NCBI RefSeq assembly: GCF_023242945.1
Contig: NZ_JALKFT010000011.1
Span: forward strand, 62,001-126,000
Source of the DNA: Frankia umida
GTDB lineage: Bacteria > Actinomycetota > Actinomycetes > Frankiales > Frankiaceae
DNA: 64,000 nt
Reading direction: 5' to 3'
Shown: piece after piece, positions 8,445-16,427 of the stretch
How the letters are laid out: each line of letters opens with the position of its first letter
Numbering within the stretch: position 1 is the first letter of the stretch
Position numbers and translations under genes: made by a program
Notes under the pieces: model-generated
The model's database searches: none
What the model was told of the DNA's origin: nothing
The model's input: the letters and a program-made list of their open reading frames with translations, nothing else

Positions 8445-9287
8445 ATGTCGAGGGATGGCCGGCTGGCAGGAAAGGTCGCTTACATCACGGGGGCCGCTCG
8501 CGGCCAGGGCCGGTCGCACGCGGTGACGCTGGCGCGGGCTGGGGCGGACATCGTGGCGATCGACCTCGCCGCCCAGATCGACAGCATCAAGTACAAGCTC
8601 GCGTCCAAGGAGGATCTGGACGAGACGGTCGCGCTGGTCGAGGCCGAGGGCGGGCGCTGCCTGCCGATCGTCGCCGACGTGCGCGACATCGACGCCCTCG
8701 ACCGCGCGGCCAAGCAGACGATCGCCGAGTTCGGCCGGCTCGACATCGTGCTCGCCAACGCCGGCATCATGCACATCTCCACGGCGGACGAGTCGCTCGA
8801 GACCGCCTCGCACAACTGGGGTGACGCGGTCGGCGTCATGCTGACCGGGGTGTTCAACACGATCCGGGTCACCTACCCGCTGATGATCGAGGCGGGTAAC
8901 GGCGGTTCGATCGTCGTCACCAGCTCCACCGCCGGCCTGTCCGGCATGCTCGACGGCACCGGCGGCATCGCCGGCTACAACGCCGCCAAGCACGGCGTCG
9001 TCGGCCTGGTCCGCGGCTACGCGAAGTACCTGGGCAAGCACAGCATCCGGGTCAACTCGGTGCACCCGATGGGTGTGGCCACCCCGATGGTCATCAACCC
9101 CGAGTTCGAGGAGTTCTACAACAGCGGCGAGAACGCCACGGTCGTGTCGATCTCCCCTCGGCTGCTGCCGATCAACATCCTGCAGTCGCAGGACGTGAGC
9201 AACGCGATCGCCTGGCTCGTCTCCGACGACGCCCGCGCCGTCACCGGGATCACCCTGCCGGTCGACGCCGGTGTCACCACTCCCTGA
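8445..9287 (+). CDS. Mycofactocin-coupled SDR family oxidoreductase
   Basis: 280 residues. ATG 8445 is chosen because AAGGAAGG lies 9 bases upstream and the protein then begins RLAGKVAYITGAARGQGRSH. The ARGQGR cofactor loop and the roughly 20-residue insertion after the second beta strand (DLAAQIDSIKYKLASKEDL) are hallmarks of the SDR subfamily that holds its nicotinamide cofactor tightly and is thought to pass electrons to mycofactocin. LANAG, a Ser-rich strand (VTSSTAGLSG) and YNAAK give the catalytic tetrad region. The likely role is cytosolic oxidation of an alcohol or hydroxyacyl compound. The acyl-CoA ligase gene starts 47 bp downstream on the same strand. No mycofactocin biosynthesis genes (mftA-F) are visible in the window. 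Confidence 0.9.
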   Translation: MSRDGRLAGKVAYITGAARGQGRSHAVTLARAGADIVAIDLAAQIDSIKYKLASKEDLDETVALVEAEGGRCLPIVADVRDIDALDRAAKQTIAEFGRLDIVLANAGIMHISTADESLETASHNWGDAVGVMLTGVFNTIRVTYPLMIEAGNGGSIVVTSSTAGLSGMLDGTGGIAGYNAAKHGVVGLVRGYAKYLGKHSIRVNSVHPMGVATPMVINPEFEEFYNSGENATVVSISPRLLPINILQSQDVSNAIAWLVSDDARAVTGITLPVDAGVTTP

Positions 9288-9334
9288 CTCGTCCCACAGA
9301 TCTGATCGTCTGAACACATGTGGAGGACGTGACA

Positions 9335-10822
9335 GTGACCGTCGACCAAGGGGGCGCGCCAGCCGACGCCCCGCTGTCGCTGCCGGCGAAGCTGCGGCAG
9401 CTCGCCGCCGAGCGGCCGGATGACATCGGGCTGCGGTTCATCGCCCTGGACGGTAGTGAGCCCGCGTTCAGCTACGCCGAGCTGAACCGGCGCTCGTCCC
9501 AGCTCGCCGCCGCGCTCGCCGAACGGGGCGTGGTCTCCGGCGATGTGGTCGCACTCGGGCTGCGCAACTCCCCGCAGCTGGTGCTGGCGGCGCTGGCGAC
9601 CTGGAAGCTCGGTGCCACTCCGGTACCGGTGCGCTGGGACGTACCCGACTGGGAACTCGAGCGGGTCAAGGAAGCGATCAACGGACGGGTGTTCCTCGGT
9701 GCGGCCGATCTCGGCTGGATCGACGAGACCGAGAACGCCCCGGTACCGGACCTGCCCGACCAGGTCTCCCCACGGGTGCAGGGCATCTGCAGCAGCGGTT
9801 CGACCGGCAACCCGAAGATCATCGTCATGGAGCGGCCCGCGGTCTACCGCGAGGTGGTGACCACGCCGTTCATCGCGGCGTGGGGGGTCACCGTGCCGCG
9901 GCCGGAGACGATCCTCGTGCCGGCGCCGATGTACCACGCCAACGGTTTCGCGCCCCTGCAGCACCTGTTCGCCGGCGACCAGCTGGTGGTGCTGGAGAAG
10001 TTCGACGCGGCCCGGGTCGTCGACGTCATCGAGCGCTACCGCGTCTCGACGTTCACCGCGACGCCGACGATGCTGCAGCGGATCGCCGCGCTGCCCGACA
10101 TCGACGACCGTGACCTGACCAGCATCCAGTGGATCATCCAGGGTGCGGCGCTCATGCCGCGCACGCTCATGCACCGGTGGATCGGGCTGATCGGGCCCGA
10201 GAAGATCGTCTCGATCTACGGGATGACCGAGGCACTCGGCCTCACCGCGCTGCGCGGCGACGAGTGGCTCGAGCACCAGGGCAGCGTCGGACGCGGCCTC
10301 GGCGACACCGAGATGCGCGTGCTGGGGCCGGACGGCGAGGTGCTGCCGCTCGGCGAGATCGGCGACATCTACCTGCGTAGTGCCACATCCCCCGCCTACA
10401 CCTATGTCGGCGACGCACCGCGCCTGCCCAGCACACCGGACGGCTTCGCCAGCGCCGGCGACCTCGGCTACCTCGACGCCGACGGCTACCTCTACCTGGT
10501 CGACCGTCGGGTCGACATGATCGTCACCGGTGGGGCGAACGTGTTCCCCGCCGAGGTGGAAGCCGCGATCATCGACCATCCCGGCGTCTCGGACGTGGTG
10601 GTCGTCGGCCTGCGCGACGAAAGCTGGGGCCGTCGCGTCCACGCGATCATCGCGCCGACCGACGCGGCCGCCCCGCCGACCACCGAGGAGATCCGCACCT
10701 TCACCAGGAGCCGTCTCGCCGCCTACAAGGTGCCGAAGACGGTCGAGGTGGTCGACGCGATCCCCCGCAGCGAGGCGACCAAGGTCAACCGCGGTGCCCT
10801 CGTGAAGGCCCGCGGCGGCTGA
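9335..10822 (+). CDS. Acyl-CoA synthetase (AMP-forming, ANL superfamily)
   Basis: 495 residues. GTG 9335 follows TGGAGG with 8-base spacing, so it is preferred over the in-frame GTGs at 9320 and 9329. Core motifs are in order: the phosphate-binding loop SSGSTGNPK, YGMTEALG (A5), the hinge region VDRRVDMIVTGGANVFPAEVE (A8), and the catalytic lysine in SEATKVNRGALVK near the C-terminus. It should activate a carboxylic acid to the acyl-adenylate and then the CoA thioester. The short N-terminus (no long fatty-acid-type extension) and the SDR partner fit degradation of a cyclic, terpenoid or aromatic acid; the exact substrate is unknown. Confidence 0.9.
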   Translation: MTVDQGGAPADAPLSLPAKLRQLAAERPDDIGLRFIALDGSEPAFSYAELNRRSSQLAAALAERGVVSGDVVALGLRNSPQLVLAALATWKLGATPVPVRWDVPDWELERVKEAINGRVFLGAADLGWIDETENAPVPDLPDQVSPRVQGICSSGSTGNPKIIVMERPAVYREVVTTPFIAAWGVTVPRPETILVPAPMYHANGFAPLQHLFAGDQLVVLEKFDAARVVDVIERYRVSTFTATPTMLQRIAALPDIDDRDLTSIQWIIQGAALMPRTLMHRWIGLIGPEKIVSIYGMTEALGLTALRGDEWLEHQGSVGRGLGDTEMRVLGPDGEVLPLGEIGDIYLRSATSPAYTYVGDAPRLPSTPDGFASAGDLGYLDADGYLYLVDRRVDMIVTGGANVFPAEVEAAIIDHPGVSDVVVVGLRDESWGRRVHAIIAPTDAAAPPTTEEIRTFTRSRLAAYKVPKTVEVVDAIPRSEATKVNRGALVKARGG

Positions 10823-10828
10823 TCGGCG

Positions 10829-10865
10829 CCCCGCCCACCGGCAGGCGGAAACCCGGTGGGCGGGG
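10829..10865. terminator. 13-bp hairpin between convergent genes
   Basis: Perfect arms CCCCGCCCACCGG (10829-10841) and 10853-10865 enclose an 11-base loop in the 87-bp gap between the acyl-CoA synthetase and the oppositely oriented molbindin gene. It can serve both. Confidence 0.8.
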
Positions 10866-10909
10866 GCGGCTGTCGGCCGCTGTGGATCGTTGTCGGCCTG
10901 GGAGCCGTC

Positions 10910-11332
10910 TCAGACGGTGCTCAGGGCGACCTCGGTGGACTTGACCAGCGCGGTCACCGCGGAACCGGCGGCGAGCTGAAGGTCGAGCACCGAGGCCAGC
11001 GTGATCGCCGAGGTGAGCTCGCCGCCGCCGTCGAGGGTGACCCGCGCGACCGACATGGCGTTGCCCGACTCGACGCTTGCCACCGTGCCGCGCAGCTGGT
11101 TGCGGATGCTCAGCCCCGACACGTCCCCGGTGGCCAGGGCCACCTCGTTGGACTTCACCAGCACCTCGACCGGTGCGCCGGGCTTGAGCCCGAGGTCCTC
11201 AACGGCCGCGCCCGTGACCGCCGCGGTGACCGTCTGACCGCCGGCGAGCGTGACGGTCACGGTGCTCATCACCGCCCCTTCGGTGATGTCGGCGACGGTG
11301 CCGGGCAGCTGGTTACGGATGCTCAGGCTCAT
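10910..11332 (-). CDS. Molbindin-like protein with two TOBE domains
   Basis: 140 residues made almost entirely of two tandem TOBE/Mop domains (about 1-68 and 73-139). Each begins with SIRNQL.GTV and ends in VLVKSNEVALAT or ALVKSTEVALST. This is the ModG/molbindin plan, which stores or buffers molybdate or tungstate in the cytosol. The start was placed at the ATG preceded by GGAG with 7-base spacing; the frame extends 14 residues further upstream without family similarity. No mod transport genes are adjacent. The two halves are clearly homologous, so the gene arose by internal duplication. Confidence 0.9.
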   Translation of the reverse strand: MSLSIRNQLPGTVADITEGAVMSTVTVTLAGGQTVTAAVTGAAVEDLGLKPGAPVEVLVKSNEVALATGDVSGLSIRNQLRGTVASVESGNAMSVARVTLDGGGELTSAITLASVLDLQLAAGSAVTALVKSTEVALSTV

Positions 11333-11609
11333 TGTGATGCTCCATTCCCTGGTTTCTCGTGCGGGCCTGAACACGTCATACCCCGAACGGGCGTCGCCTT
11401 CACGAGGTCGAACCCGAAATGAGGTATGGAAGACAATTGAAGTCGGTCATGCTCCAACCGCCTTCGCGGAATTCGATGAGGCATTGTTCCGTAATTCGCG
11501 CTGATTAAACCGTCGTGACGACCGCGAGCGCGGAAGCGCGCACGTCGGTCCGGCGCAAGGTGACCGACGCCCCGCGTCCCGCCCCCCGTCGGTGCCAGAC
11601 CGGCACGGG

Positions 11610-13109
11610 TCACCTGGGGGTGACGGACTGGCGTTCCAGGGCGATGTCGAGCAGTTCGTCGGTGAGGACCAGCTTGACCCGCGGCCGGCCGCTGGCGGCG
11701 CCCGCGGCCCGCTCGGCGGCGTCGATGAGCTGCCAGCCCTCCTCGGTGACCAGGTGCGGCTGCCGTTCGAGCAGCCAGCTGACGATCTCGACGTCGTGGT
11801 CGAAGGCCACCCCACGATCGTGGCGGCGCAGCGAGCCCTCGGCGAGATCGGCGAACAGCCGGGCCACCGTCTCGGCGGCGCACTTGCGGTTCGTGCCGAT
11901 GATGCCCGTCGGCCCGCGCTTGATCCAGCCGGCGACGTACTCGCGTTCGGCCCCGGTGACCCGGCCCCGCTCGTTCGCGATCACCCCGCGCCGCTCGTCG
12001 AAGGGCAGCCCGCCGAAGGCGACCCCCCGGTAGCCCACGGCCCGCAGCACCAGGTTCGCCGGCACCGTCTCCCGCTCGCCGGTGTCGACGGCGCCGACCC
12101 AGCCGTCCTCACCCACGGTCAGCGCGTTGCGGGCGAACACGACCTCCTCCACCCGGCCGTCCCCCCGGATCTCCAGTGGGGTGCGCTGGAAACGCAGCGC
12201 CACGCGCCGCCGCCCGGGGGCCGCCGGCGTGTCCGCGTACCCACGCAGGACGGCGAGGTTACGCTTCGCGGCACGCGAGAGCGCCTCCTCACCGGGCTGT
12301 GGCCCCACCTCGGCCGGGTCGACGTCCACCCCGGACTCGGTGAACTCCGGCAGCTCCCGCAGCTCGGGTGTGGTGAACGCGGCCTGCGCGGCGCCCCGGC
12401 GACCGACCACCATGACCTCGGTGATGCTGCTGTCCCGCAGCGCCGTCAGCGCGTGGTCGGCGATGTCGGTGCGCCCGAGCCGTTGCGCCGGTGAGCACAG
12501 CAGCCGGGCCACGTCGAGCGCCACGTTGCCCGCGCCGATCACCACCGCGCGCTCGCCGCTCAGGTCGAAGCTGAAATCGGCGTACTCGGGATGGCCGTTG
12601 TACCAGCCGACGAAGTCGACCGCCGACACGCTGCCCGGCAGGTCCTCACCGGGAATGCCCAGACGCCGGTCGGTCTGCGTGCCGACCGCGTAGAGCACCG
12701 CGTCGTAGCGGGCGGTGAGCTCCTCGCGGGTGATGTCCCGCCCGATGTGCACGTTGCCGAAGAACCGGAAGTTCGCGTGCGCGGCGATCTGCTCGTACAC
12801 ACCCGACACCGTCTTGATCTTCGGATGGTCCGGCGCGACCCCCGAACGCACCAGCCCCCACGGCGTCGCCAACCGCTCGAACATGTCCACCCGCACCGGC
12901 ACCGCCGTCTGCTCCAACAGCGAGCTCGCCGCGTAGAACCCCGACGGCCCCGACCCGACGACCGCCACGATCAACGGCTTGCCCGCGCGCGGGGACGGGG
13001 CCATGGCCGCCGGGCTCGCGGTGCTCGGGCCTGCGGTTTTCGCGTCAGGGGTGTTCGAGCCAGGGGTGTTCGAGCCCGCGGTGGACTGGGGTGTGGTCGC
13101 CTGGGACAC
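11610..13109 (-). CDS. fprA: FprA-type ferredoxin/NADP reductase
   Basis: 499 residues; GTG start behind GGGAGGAA. The first ~43 residues are a Ser/Thr/Pro/Ala tail with a GSNTP duplication, not part of the fold. FAD-binding VAVVGSGPSGFYAA follows, then the adrenodoxin-reductase signature ERLATPWGLVRSGVAPDHPKIK (positions about 76-97) and the NADPH loop VIGAGNVALDVARLL. The C-terminus closes with GWIKRGPTGIIGTNRKCA. The enzyme moves electrons between NADPH and ferredoxin in the cytosol, which fits a strain carrying a ferredoxin-linked NifJ, but that gene is 32 kb away. A Met within the tail (MAPSPRAGKPL) is an alternative start. Confidence 0.94.
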   Translation of the reverse strand: MSQATTPQSTAGSNTPGSNTPDAKTAGPSTASPAAMAPSPRAGKPLIVAVVGSGPSGFYAASSLLEQTAVPVRVDMFERLATPWGLVRSGVAPDHPKIKTVSGVYEQIAAHANFRFFGNVHIGRDITREELTARYDAVLYAVGTQTDRRLGIPGEDLPGSVSAVDFVGWYNGHPEYADFSFDLSGERAVVIGAGNVALDVARLLCSPAQRLGRTDIADHALTALRDSSITEVMVVGRRGAAQAAFTTPELRELPEFTESGVDVDPAEVGPQPGEEALSRAAKRNLAVLRGYADTPAAPGRRRVALRFQRTPLEIRGDGRVEEVVFARNALTVGEDGWVGAVDTGERETVPANLVLRAVGYRGVAFGGLPFDERRGVIANERGRVTGAEREYVAGWIKRGPTGIIGTNRKCAAETVARLFADLAEGSLRRHDRGVAFDHDVEIVSWLLERQPHLVTEEGWQLIDAAERAAGAASGRPRVKLVLTDELLDIALERQSVTPR

Positions 13110-13481
13110 GGTTCCTCCCGTTCTCCCGGCACCGCTCGCTTTCGCGGACGCGCGTGGGCGGCCGGCCGGGTTCGGGCGCCCGAACCGGCGGATGCCGTCG
13201 GTCGCCGGGGTTCTGTGGCATCACTCGTCTCGTACCCGCAACACCTGACACGGTGCACGATCCGGGAATTCCGGTTCGACCCGCCGACCTGCGCTCGACG
13301 ATTCCTGCACGGAACGCGTGGACACTCCTCGGTCGGCGGTCGATGTCGGCGGTCGATGCGCCCGAACGGGATGACCGTTCGAACGTCCTTCCTCAACGTA
13401 GAGAATCCAACTACGTGACGCAAGGACAGCACCTGTCACCGGCCGCGCGTCCACCCGACCCGCACTCGGGAAGCAGCCCGG
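13110..13481. other. Intergenic region upstream of fprA
   Basis: These ~370 bases hold the probable fprA promoter, with somewhat AT-richer patches near 13250-13330 and 13390-13430. I see no gene with support in either strand. Confidence 0.5.
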
Positions 13482-13526
13482 GTCCAGCCGTTCGGGGTCC
13501 AGCCGTTCGGGGTCCAGCCGTTCGGG
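13482..13526. repeat. 15-bp tandem repeat x3 abutting the parA stop
   Basis: Three perfect copies of GTCCAGCCGTTCGGG end one base before the parA stop codon (13528-13530, minus strand), so they lie immediately downstream of that gene. Confidence 0.95.
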
Positions 13527-13527
13527 G

Positions 13528-14502
13528 TCAGATGTCGCCGCGCCAGCCGCGCAGGCCCTCGGAGCCGAGACCGGAGGCACCGAGCCGGCGCAGGAACTCC
13601 TCCACCAGGTCGACGAGCTCCCGGGCGACCTCGTACGGCGTCTCCATCGACAGCACCGCGGGCAGCTGCGCGTCGGCGCTGCCGGCGAACGCCCGGTTGC
13701 TCGCCCGCAGCATCGCGGTGAACACCGGCACGCCGAGCTCGTCGATCTGGTCGATGTGCCGGCGCAGGAAGCTCGTGGGCCGTCCCCGGTAGTACTGCAC
13801 CATGATGAGCACGACACCGAGCACCCGCGGGTCGAGCTTCTTGACCGCCGGACGCAGTCCCGACTGCAGCTCGGCGACCCGGTTGAACTCCCAGACGAAC
13901 CGGCTGAGCTTGCCCAGCATGTGCTCGATCCCGAGGGTGGAGAGCAGGTCGGGACGCGCCGGAATCAGCACATGGTCGCACGCCGCGATCGCCGCCCTCG
14001 TGACGACGCCGAAGTGCGGCGGGCAGTCGATCACCACCAGATCGTAGGCGTCGGCGTCCAGCGACTCGAGCCCGTGGGACAGCCGCTGGTAGACGTCGAA
14101 GTAGTGCCGGGTCGAGCGATGCGCCTGCGCCCCGCCAAGACGTGCGGTCAGATCCATCTCGACGTCGCCGAGCGCCAGATGGGACGCGATCAGGTCCAGC
14201 TGCCCGCCGCCCGCGCTGATCGCCTCGGCCGCCTCGGGCGGCGTCGTGATGTACCCCTGCAACGACGGCGCCGTGGTGTCCGGCCGCCAGGTCTCGAACC
14301 ACGCCTTGACCGTGCGTCGCTGATCGGCCAGTTCCGTGCGCCAGACCTGCGGCCGGTAGAAGGAGAAGGTCAGGTTCGCCTGCGGGTCCAGATCCACCAT
14401 CAGCACCCGCTTGCCGAGCCGCGCGATCGCCGTCCCGATGTTGGCCGTGAGCGTCGTCTTGCCCACCCCACCCTTGTAACTGGCGACCGCCACCACCTTC
14501 AC
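13528..14502 (-). CDS. Orphan ParA/MinD-family ATPase
   Basis: 324 residues with the deviant Walker A KGGVGKTT at 10-17 (both signature lysines present), DLDPQANLTFSF (A') and the Walker B strand DLVVIDCPPHFGV. ParA ATPases dimerise on ATP and position DNA or protein cargo. A chromosome-partition ParA would be next to parB; no ParB-like gene is present, so a role in positioning a different cargo is equally possible. The C-terminal ~25 residues (RLGASGLGSEGLRGWRGDI) are Gly/Leu-rich. The gene stands alone on the minus strand, with repeats right after its stop. Confidence 0.88.
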   Translation of the reverse strand: MKVVAVASYKGGVGKTTLTANIGTAIARLGKRVLMVDLDPQANLTFSFYRPQVWRTELADQRRTVKAWFETWRPDTTAPSLQGYITTPPEAAEAISAGGGQLDLIASHLALGDVEMDLTARLGGAQAHRSTRHYFDVYQRLSHGLESLDADAYDLVVIDCPPHFGVVTRAAIAACDHVLIPARPDLLSTLGIEHMLGKLSRFVWEFNRVAELQSGLRPAVKKLDPRVLGVVLIMVQYYRGRPTSFLRRHIDQIDELGVPVFTAMLRASNRAFAGSADAQLPAVLSMETPYEVARELVDLVEEFLRRLGASGLGSEGLRGWRGDI

Positions 14503-15250
14503 GGCATCCTCACTTCACTACCTCGGCTCGTCAGCTCATCAGCGGCCAAACGGTCATCCCATCCGTGCACGGCTCACAAGCAGACTACGGCGATGCCCTG
14601 ATCGGCCCGTTCTGTCACCCTGTCATCCACGCCCGCCCTACCCCGCCGCCCGCCCCCCACCTCCCCGGCCCGCGGCCCCCGTCCGCCCTCGCCTCACCGG
14701 CGTCTCCCGGGCCGGACCCCACCCGGCCTTCGGTCGTCCCGGCGGTATCCGTCCCGGAGCATTCGTCGCGTCGATGCGGTCTTCTGCGACCTCGACATCG
14801 CCGGATGGCAGAGTCGAATGCACCCCTCTGATAACCCAGAGTTATCGCCTGGAGGTGTAGGGGCGTTCGCTGGCGCGGGAGGCAGGTCGCCGACCCTTCG
14901 TCCAGCTCCGTCACTGGGCGCAGCCCCTGGCAGCGATGACGCCGCCAGGGGCACGCCTGGTGGTTGCGTGAGGACAGCACGTGGACGACGGGTGCGGCCG
15001 AAGATCCACTAGGAGTGACCTGGATCGGCCGCGGCGCGGCACGAGCGGCGCGGGGTGGAGCGGGTGACGCGGGGACGGGGGAGCCGGCCGTGCGGATCGG
15101 TGCTCAGTGCGTGCGGGGGTGGACGGAGGTCCTCCCCGTCTGGGCGGACGAAGGTGCCCCTGACCGGGTGAGCGAGGATGTGCGCGTCACCTGGATGGCT
15201 CGGATGGGCGGACGCGGGTGGATGGCCCGCACGGGCATCCCACCAGAGGG
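14503..15250. other. 750-bp gap with a GATAAC/GTTATC dyad
   Basis: No supportable gene. Two short plus-strand frames here (14818-15012, 14964-15326) are Arg/Gly/Ala-rich and lack a ribosome site. The outstanding element is the perfect dyad GATAAC-CCAGA-GTTATC at 14830-14846, which is AT-rich in a very GC-rich setting and resembles a repressor operator; a GGAGG lies at 14851-14855. Confidence 0.45.
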
Positions 15251-16315
15251 TCAGGCGGCTTCGCGGGGATTGGCGGCCTCGGGGCCGTCGAGGCAACGGG
15301 CCAGCCAGGCCGCGGCGCGCGTGTAGGCCGGATCGTCGTCATGGTCGGGGTCTCGCGGACCCGGCACCGCCCCCCTCGCCGGCACACCGGCCGGACCCAG
15401 GGCCGGGACCGTCGTCGCACCCATCGCGCGACCCTGCGGCCAGGGGCGTGGGCGTGGCCGGGGCCGGGGGCGGGACTCGCCGGCCCGCGGGTAGGAGCCG
15501 AGGAAACGGACCTTCGGGCACAGCCGGTGCAGGCCCATGAGCGCCTCGGCGACCCGACGGTCGCTGGCGTGGCCTTCGGCGTCGAAGGAGAAGCAGTACT
15601 GGCCGAGGCCCTCACCGGTGGGACGGGATTCGATCCGCAGCAGGTTCACCCCCCGCACGGACCATTCCTGCAGCAGTTCGAGCAGCGCACCGGGATGGTT
15701 GTGGGCGAGCCAGGCCACGGCGGAGGTCTTGTCCGCGCGGGTGGGCAGGCCGAGGGGTCCGGGCCGGGCGACCAGGACGAAGCGGGTGGTGGCGCCGGCG
15801 ACGTCGTTGATGTCGGTGAGCAGCGCCTCGAGGCCGTAGCGGCGGGCGGCGAACGCGCCGGCGAAGGCGCAGTCGAAGCGGCCGTCGCGGACCAGACGGG
15901 CACCTTCGGCGTTGGAGGCGGCGGACTCCCACTCGGCGTACGGCAGGTAGGTGGCCAGCCAGCGGCGGACCTGGGCCTGCGCGACAGGATGGCCGGTGAC
16001 GGTCTTGATCTCGTCCAGCCGGGTGCCCGGGCGGACCAGCAGCGCGAAGCTGATCGGCAGCACCACCTCCCGGTCGATCAGCAGGGGCTGGCCGGTGGCG
16101 AGTTCGTCCAGGGTGGTGGTGACGGCGCCTTCGACGGAGTTCTCGATGGGGACCAGGGCGCCGCTGGCCTCCCCGCAGCGCACCGCGTCCAGGGCGGCGG
16201 TGACCGACGTGGACGGGATGAGGTCGGCGTTCGCCACCTCGGGCAGCGTCCGTAGGGCGATCTCGCTGAAGGTCCCCTCGGGGCCGAGATAGGTATAACG
16301 GGCCCGCACGGGCAC
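15251..16315 (-). CDS. pheA: Prephenate dehydratase
   Basis: 354 residues. GTG 16315 is preceded by AAGGAGGT, which fixes the start against a frame that runs another 114 codons upstream. The periplasmic-binding-like catalytic domain (1-190) shows YLGPEGTFSE, GALVPIENSVEGAV and the essential TRF motif at 177-179. An ACT domain (about 197-278) contains HNHPGALLELL and a RIESRP segment used for phenylalanine feedback. It converts prephenate to phenylpyruvate. An unusual ~75-residue extension follows the ACT domain, starting with an Arg-Pro repeat (RPRPRPRPRPWPQG) and ending in a helical AAAWLARCLDG segment. It lies 112 bp downstream of the bkd operon on the same strand. Confidence 0.95.
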   Translation of the reverse strand: MPVRARYTYLGPEGTFSEIALRTLPEVANADLIPSTSVTAALDAVRCGEASGALVPIENSVEGAVTTTLDELATGQPLLIDREVVLPISFALLVRPGTRLDEIKTVTGHPVAQAQVRRWLATYLPYAEWESAASNAEGARLVRDGRFDCAFAGAFAARRYGLEALLTDINDVAGATTRFVLVARPGPLGLPTRADKTSAVAWLAHNHPGALLELLQEWSVRGVNLLRIESRPTGEGLGQYCFSFDAEGHASDRRVAEALMGLHRLCPKVRFLGSYPRAGESRPRPRPRPRPWPQGRAMGATTVPALGPAGVPARGAVPGPRDPDHDDDPAYTRAAAWLARCLDGPEAANPREAA

Positions 16316-16427
16316 GGCAGACCTCCTTGTGGAACGGGCGGCGCCCGCGGGCGTCACGGACAGGAGGTAGGGCACGGACGGCAGGTGATCGACGGACTGC
16401 TCGGAGCTGGTCATCGGGAACCGCGGG

